Of a stretch of DNA of 7,437 nt, positions 5,938-7,437 are shown piece by piece. The stretch spans positions 1 through 7,437 of the forward strand of contig CAJLTE010000123.1 in NCBI GenBank assembly GCA_905209435.1, read 5' to 3'. The position numbers and the translations under genes were made by a program. Numbering within the stretch: position 1 is the stretch's first letter; each line of letters opens with the position of its first letter. The stretch comes from an uncultured Blautia sp. GTDB lineage: Bacteria > Bacillota_A > Clostridia > Lachnospirales > Lachnospiraceae. The notes below the pieces were generated by a model. The model had not been told where the DNA came from, did not search any database, and was given only the letters and a program-made list of their open reading frames with translations.

Positions 5938-6591
5938 ATGGATTATCAGTCAATTGTGACATTTGTTATGGAAATGGCAGGATCAGTGGCCTTTGCTGCT
6001 TCTGGAGCGATGGTGGGCGTAGAGCGGAATATGGATATTTTTGGCGTCAGTGTTCTGGGAGTTGCCACAGCAGTAGGCGGAGGAATGATCAGAGATATTG
6101 TTCTGGGAGTGATCCCTCCGGCTGTATTTACAAATCCCGTGTATGCACTGGTATCAGTGCTTACTTCATGCATTGTTTTCTTTATTTTTTATTTTAAGAG
6201 AGAACTGTTGCAGGGACACAGAAGAGAAACTTACGATAAAATTATGCTGGTGATGGACTCTGTCGGACTGGGGATTTTTACGGTAGTAGGAGTAAACACA
6301 GGAATTCGTCAGGGATATATGGATAATGTATTCCTGCTTGTATTCCTTGGAACTATCACAGGAGTAGGCGGTGGCCTGCTCAGAGACATGATGGCAAGTG
6401 TACCTCCGTACATTTTTGTAAAACATATCTATGCCTGTGCTTCGATTATTGGCGCTGTTGTGTGTGTTTATATGAATCGATTCGTGGGAAATGTAGAGGC
6501 GATGGTGGTATCATCGATCGTAGTAGTGCTGATCCGTTATCTGGCAGCGCATTATCGTTGGAATCTGCCGAGACTGTCACCCCGCGAGTAG
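5938..6591 (+). CDS. UPF0126/TRIC-family seven-helix membrane protein
   Basis: This encodes a 217-residue inner-membrane protein built from two homologous three-helix repeats plus a seventh helix, the family's usual size. Each repeat carries the signature GGGxxRD: GGGMIRDIVLG (residues 47-57) and GGGLLRDMMAS (144-154), each followed by PP and an F (60-64, 156-160). Approximate helices are 7-27, 33-51, 66-86, 103-122, 130-148, 163-179 and 186-204. Bacterial relatives are annotated as trimeric intracellular cation (potassium) channel homologues, and E. coli YicG has been linked to glycine transport. The substrate here is not evident. AGGAG (5921-5925) sits 12 bases before the ATG, longer than ideal, but the codons that follow match the family start. 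The DUF3786 gene begins 27 bases after the stop. Confidence 0.9.
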   Translation: MDYQSIVTFVMEMAGSVAFAASGAMVGVERNMDIFGVSVLGVATAVGGGMIRDIVLGVIPPAVFTNPVYALVSVLTSCIVFFIFYFKRELLQGHRRETYDKIMLVMDSVGLGIFTVVGVNTGIRQGYMDNVFLLVFLGTITGVGGGLLRDMMASVPPYIFVKHIYACASIIGAVVCVYMNRFVGNVEAMVVSSIVVVLIRYLAAHYRWNLPRLSPRE

Positions 6592-6618
6592 AATTTTTGG
6601 CGGACTGGAGGTACAGAT

Positions 6619-7251
6619 ATGGAGAAAAATATTACAAATAATTATGAAAAACAGGTATATATCGGAAGAGAATGGTTCCTGAAATATGATCAGGATAAGC
6701 TGATAAAGAAATATGGGTTAAAAAACGATGAAGATTATTTGTATCTGAAATATATAGGAACAGAGTATCGGATTAACCGTACGGATGGAGCTATCGAATA
6801 TAGGAAGGAAGAATGGCAGATTTGCAAGGAATATACCATTGTTATGACAATCTATGATCTGCTTTGCCATTCTGAAGAGGAAGTACTGCCTCCACTGACA
6901 GGACAGTGGCAGCCGGTTGGGGGATTTGTAAGAACCGGAAGCAGCCCGTCGACAGGCGTGTTTACAGAAAAATATGAGAAAGCATTTTCAGGTAAAGTAG
7001 AAGAGGTAAAAAAGGCATGTATTTGTCTTGGAGGAAAACTTCAGAAACGTCTGGCAGGAGCAGATCTGACATTTGAGATGCCTGTTATGTCAGGCTTTTC
7101 TGTACTATTTCAATTTTGGGATGGTGATGAAGAGTTTCCACCAAAGATTTTGATCCTGTGGGACAAAGTGTCAATGTCATATCTTCATTTTGAGACGACT
7201 TATTATCTTCAGGGAGACTTATTACAGGCTATTCTGGAGAAAATCAGTTAA
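6619..7251 (+). CDS. DUF3786 domain protein
   Basis: This encodes a 210-residue soluble protein with no signal peptide or membrane segment. The family's recognisable part is C-terminal: PVMSGFSVLFQFWDGDEEFP (155-174), then PKILILWDKVSMSYLHFE (175-192) and a closing hydrophobic helix. A central segment, PPLTGQWQPVGGF (91-103), is also typical. DUF3786 has no established function that I can state; it is found mainly in anaerobic bacteria and archaea. GGAGG (6607-6611) lies 7 bases before the ATG. The 27-base gap to the membrane-protein gene with no terminator suggests one transcript, though a functional link is unproven. The family assignment is by recalled motif pattern, so confidence is moderate. 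Confidence 0.72.
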   Translation: MEKNITNNYEKQVYIGREWFLKYDQDKLIKKYGLKNDEDYLYLKYIGTEYRINRTDGAIEYRKEEWQICKEYTIVMTIYDLLCHSEEEVLPPLTGQWQPVGGFVRTGSSPSTGVFTEKYEKAFSGKVEEVKKACICLGGKLQKRLAGADLTFEMPVMSGFSVLFQFWDGDEEFPPKILILWDKVSMSYLHFETTYYLQGDLLQAILEKIS

Positions 7252-7275
7252 ATATGAATAATTTCAGATGAGAAC

Positions 7276-7301
7276 AAACAGTTTATAAGCCAAAACTGTT
7301 T
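7276..7301 (+). terminator. Possible first hairpin after the DUF3786 gene
   Basis: AAACAGTTT (7276-7284) pairs with AAACTGTTT (7293-7301) across an 8-base loop. Only a short T-run is present and GGGG follows, so alone it would be a weak terminator. The stronger hairpin at 7320-7355 lies just downstream. Confidence 0.35.
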
Positions 7302-7319
7302 TGGGGACAGGCAAAAAAT

Positions 7320-7355
7320 AAGAGACATCAGCGATAAAGTTCGTTGATGTCTCTT
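7320..7355. terminator. Bidirectional terminator between convergent genes
   Basis: AAGAGACATCAGCGA (7320-7334) and TCGTTGATGTCTCTT (7341-7355) form a 15-bp stem with one G-U pair and a 6-base loop. TTTATATT follows on the plus strand. On the minus strand the T-run complementary to 7313-7318 follows. It ends the DUF3786 transcript and the minus-strand gene entering from the right. Confidence 0.85.
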
Positions 7356-7378
7356 GTTTATATTACCAGTAAATAATC

Positions 7379-7437
7379 TTATTTTGTATCCTGCAGTGCG
7401 AGATAACCTTCTTCGCCTGTACGGATCTTAACGACAT
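7379..7437 (-). CDS. C-terminal end of an unrecognised minus-strand protein (5' truncated)
   Basis: On the minus strand an open frame enters from the right edge and stops at TAA (complement of 7379-7381). It gives 18 residues, VVKIRTGEEGYLALQDTK. Codon use is like the neighbouring genes, and a bidirectional terminator lies 23 bases downstream, as expected of a gene end. The piece is too short to name a family. A competing frame begins with ATG at the very edge but has a less natural composition and runs toward the terminator. Confidence 0.6.
   Translation of the reverse strand, partial: VVKIRTGEEGYLALQDTK

Noticed and set aside
5856..6197. 113-codon open frame overlapping the UPF0126 gene
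   Set aside because: It is in another frame of the clear UPF0126 coding sequence, its translation is low-complexity Cys/Gly/Ser-rich, and it starts inside a hairpin arm.
1..7437. CRISPR array, tRNA, rRNA, insertion sequence or phage attachment site
   Set aside because: I saw no regularly spaced repeats, cloverleaf-like sequences, transposase or integrase reading frames, or terminal inverted repeats with target duplications.

Overview
The window looks like chromosomal DNA of a low-GC, anaerobic, gut-type Firmicute, most likely Lachnospiraceae or a related Clostridia lineage. The basis is AT-rich intergenic DNA, strong AGGAGG-type ribosome binding sites, many intrinsic terminators, a clostridial-type cellobiose phosphorylase, a flavoprotein with a compact cysteine cluster, and a DUF3786 gene. 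This is inferred from style and gene content. No rRNA or other phylogenetic marker is present.

Layout. (1) Positions 1-92 hold the 3' end of an unrecognised plus-strand gene, closed by a strong terminator at 198-244. (2) A small two-gene operon (338-872) has its own promoter at 259-287. It encodes a 90-residue acidic protein of unknown family overlapping a DUF4160 protein, a layout typical of toxin-antitoxin-like modules, and ends in a terminator at 881-921. (3) A single gene (952-1572) encodes a small FMN-type flavoprotein with a CX2CX2CX4C cluster, like iron-sulfur flavoproteins. (4) A bidirectional terminator (1629-1705) separates it from a convergent, full-length GH94 cellobiose phosphorylase (1802-4237, minus strand). 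(5) A 547-bp divergent intergenic region holds a good promoter for each direction, a LacI-type operator, a second copy of its half-site in the phosphorylase leader, and a run of hairpins in the long predicted leader. (6) The divergent gene is a LacI-family regulator (4785-5804). (7) After a 19-bp hairpin come a UPF0126/TRIC-type seven-helix membrane protein (5938-6591) and a DUF3786 protein (6619-7251), probably one transcript. (8) A bidirectional terminator (7320-7355) separates these from the 3' end of a minus-strand gene running off the window (7379-7437).

How the genes fit together. The clearest functional unit is the regulator plus phosphorylase pair. Cytosolic cellobiose would be split by phosphate into glucose 1-phosphate and glucose, saving ATP. 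The divergent LacI protein is the obvious candidate to control it, since both promoters share the 11-mer ACACGAAAACG. No cellobiose transporter lies in the window, so uptake must be encoded elsewhere. The other genes have no visible link to this pathway. I see no mobile element, CRISPR array, tRNA or rRNA. The most unusual items are the structured cbp leader, the shared operator half-site, and the DUF4160 pair with a non-standard partner.
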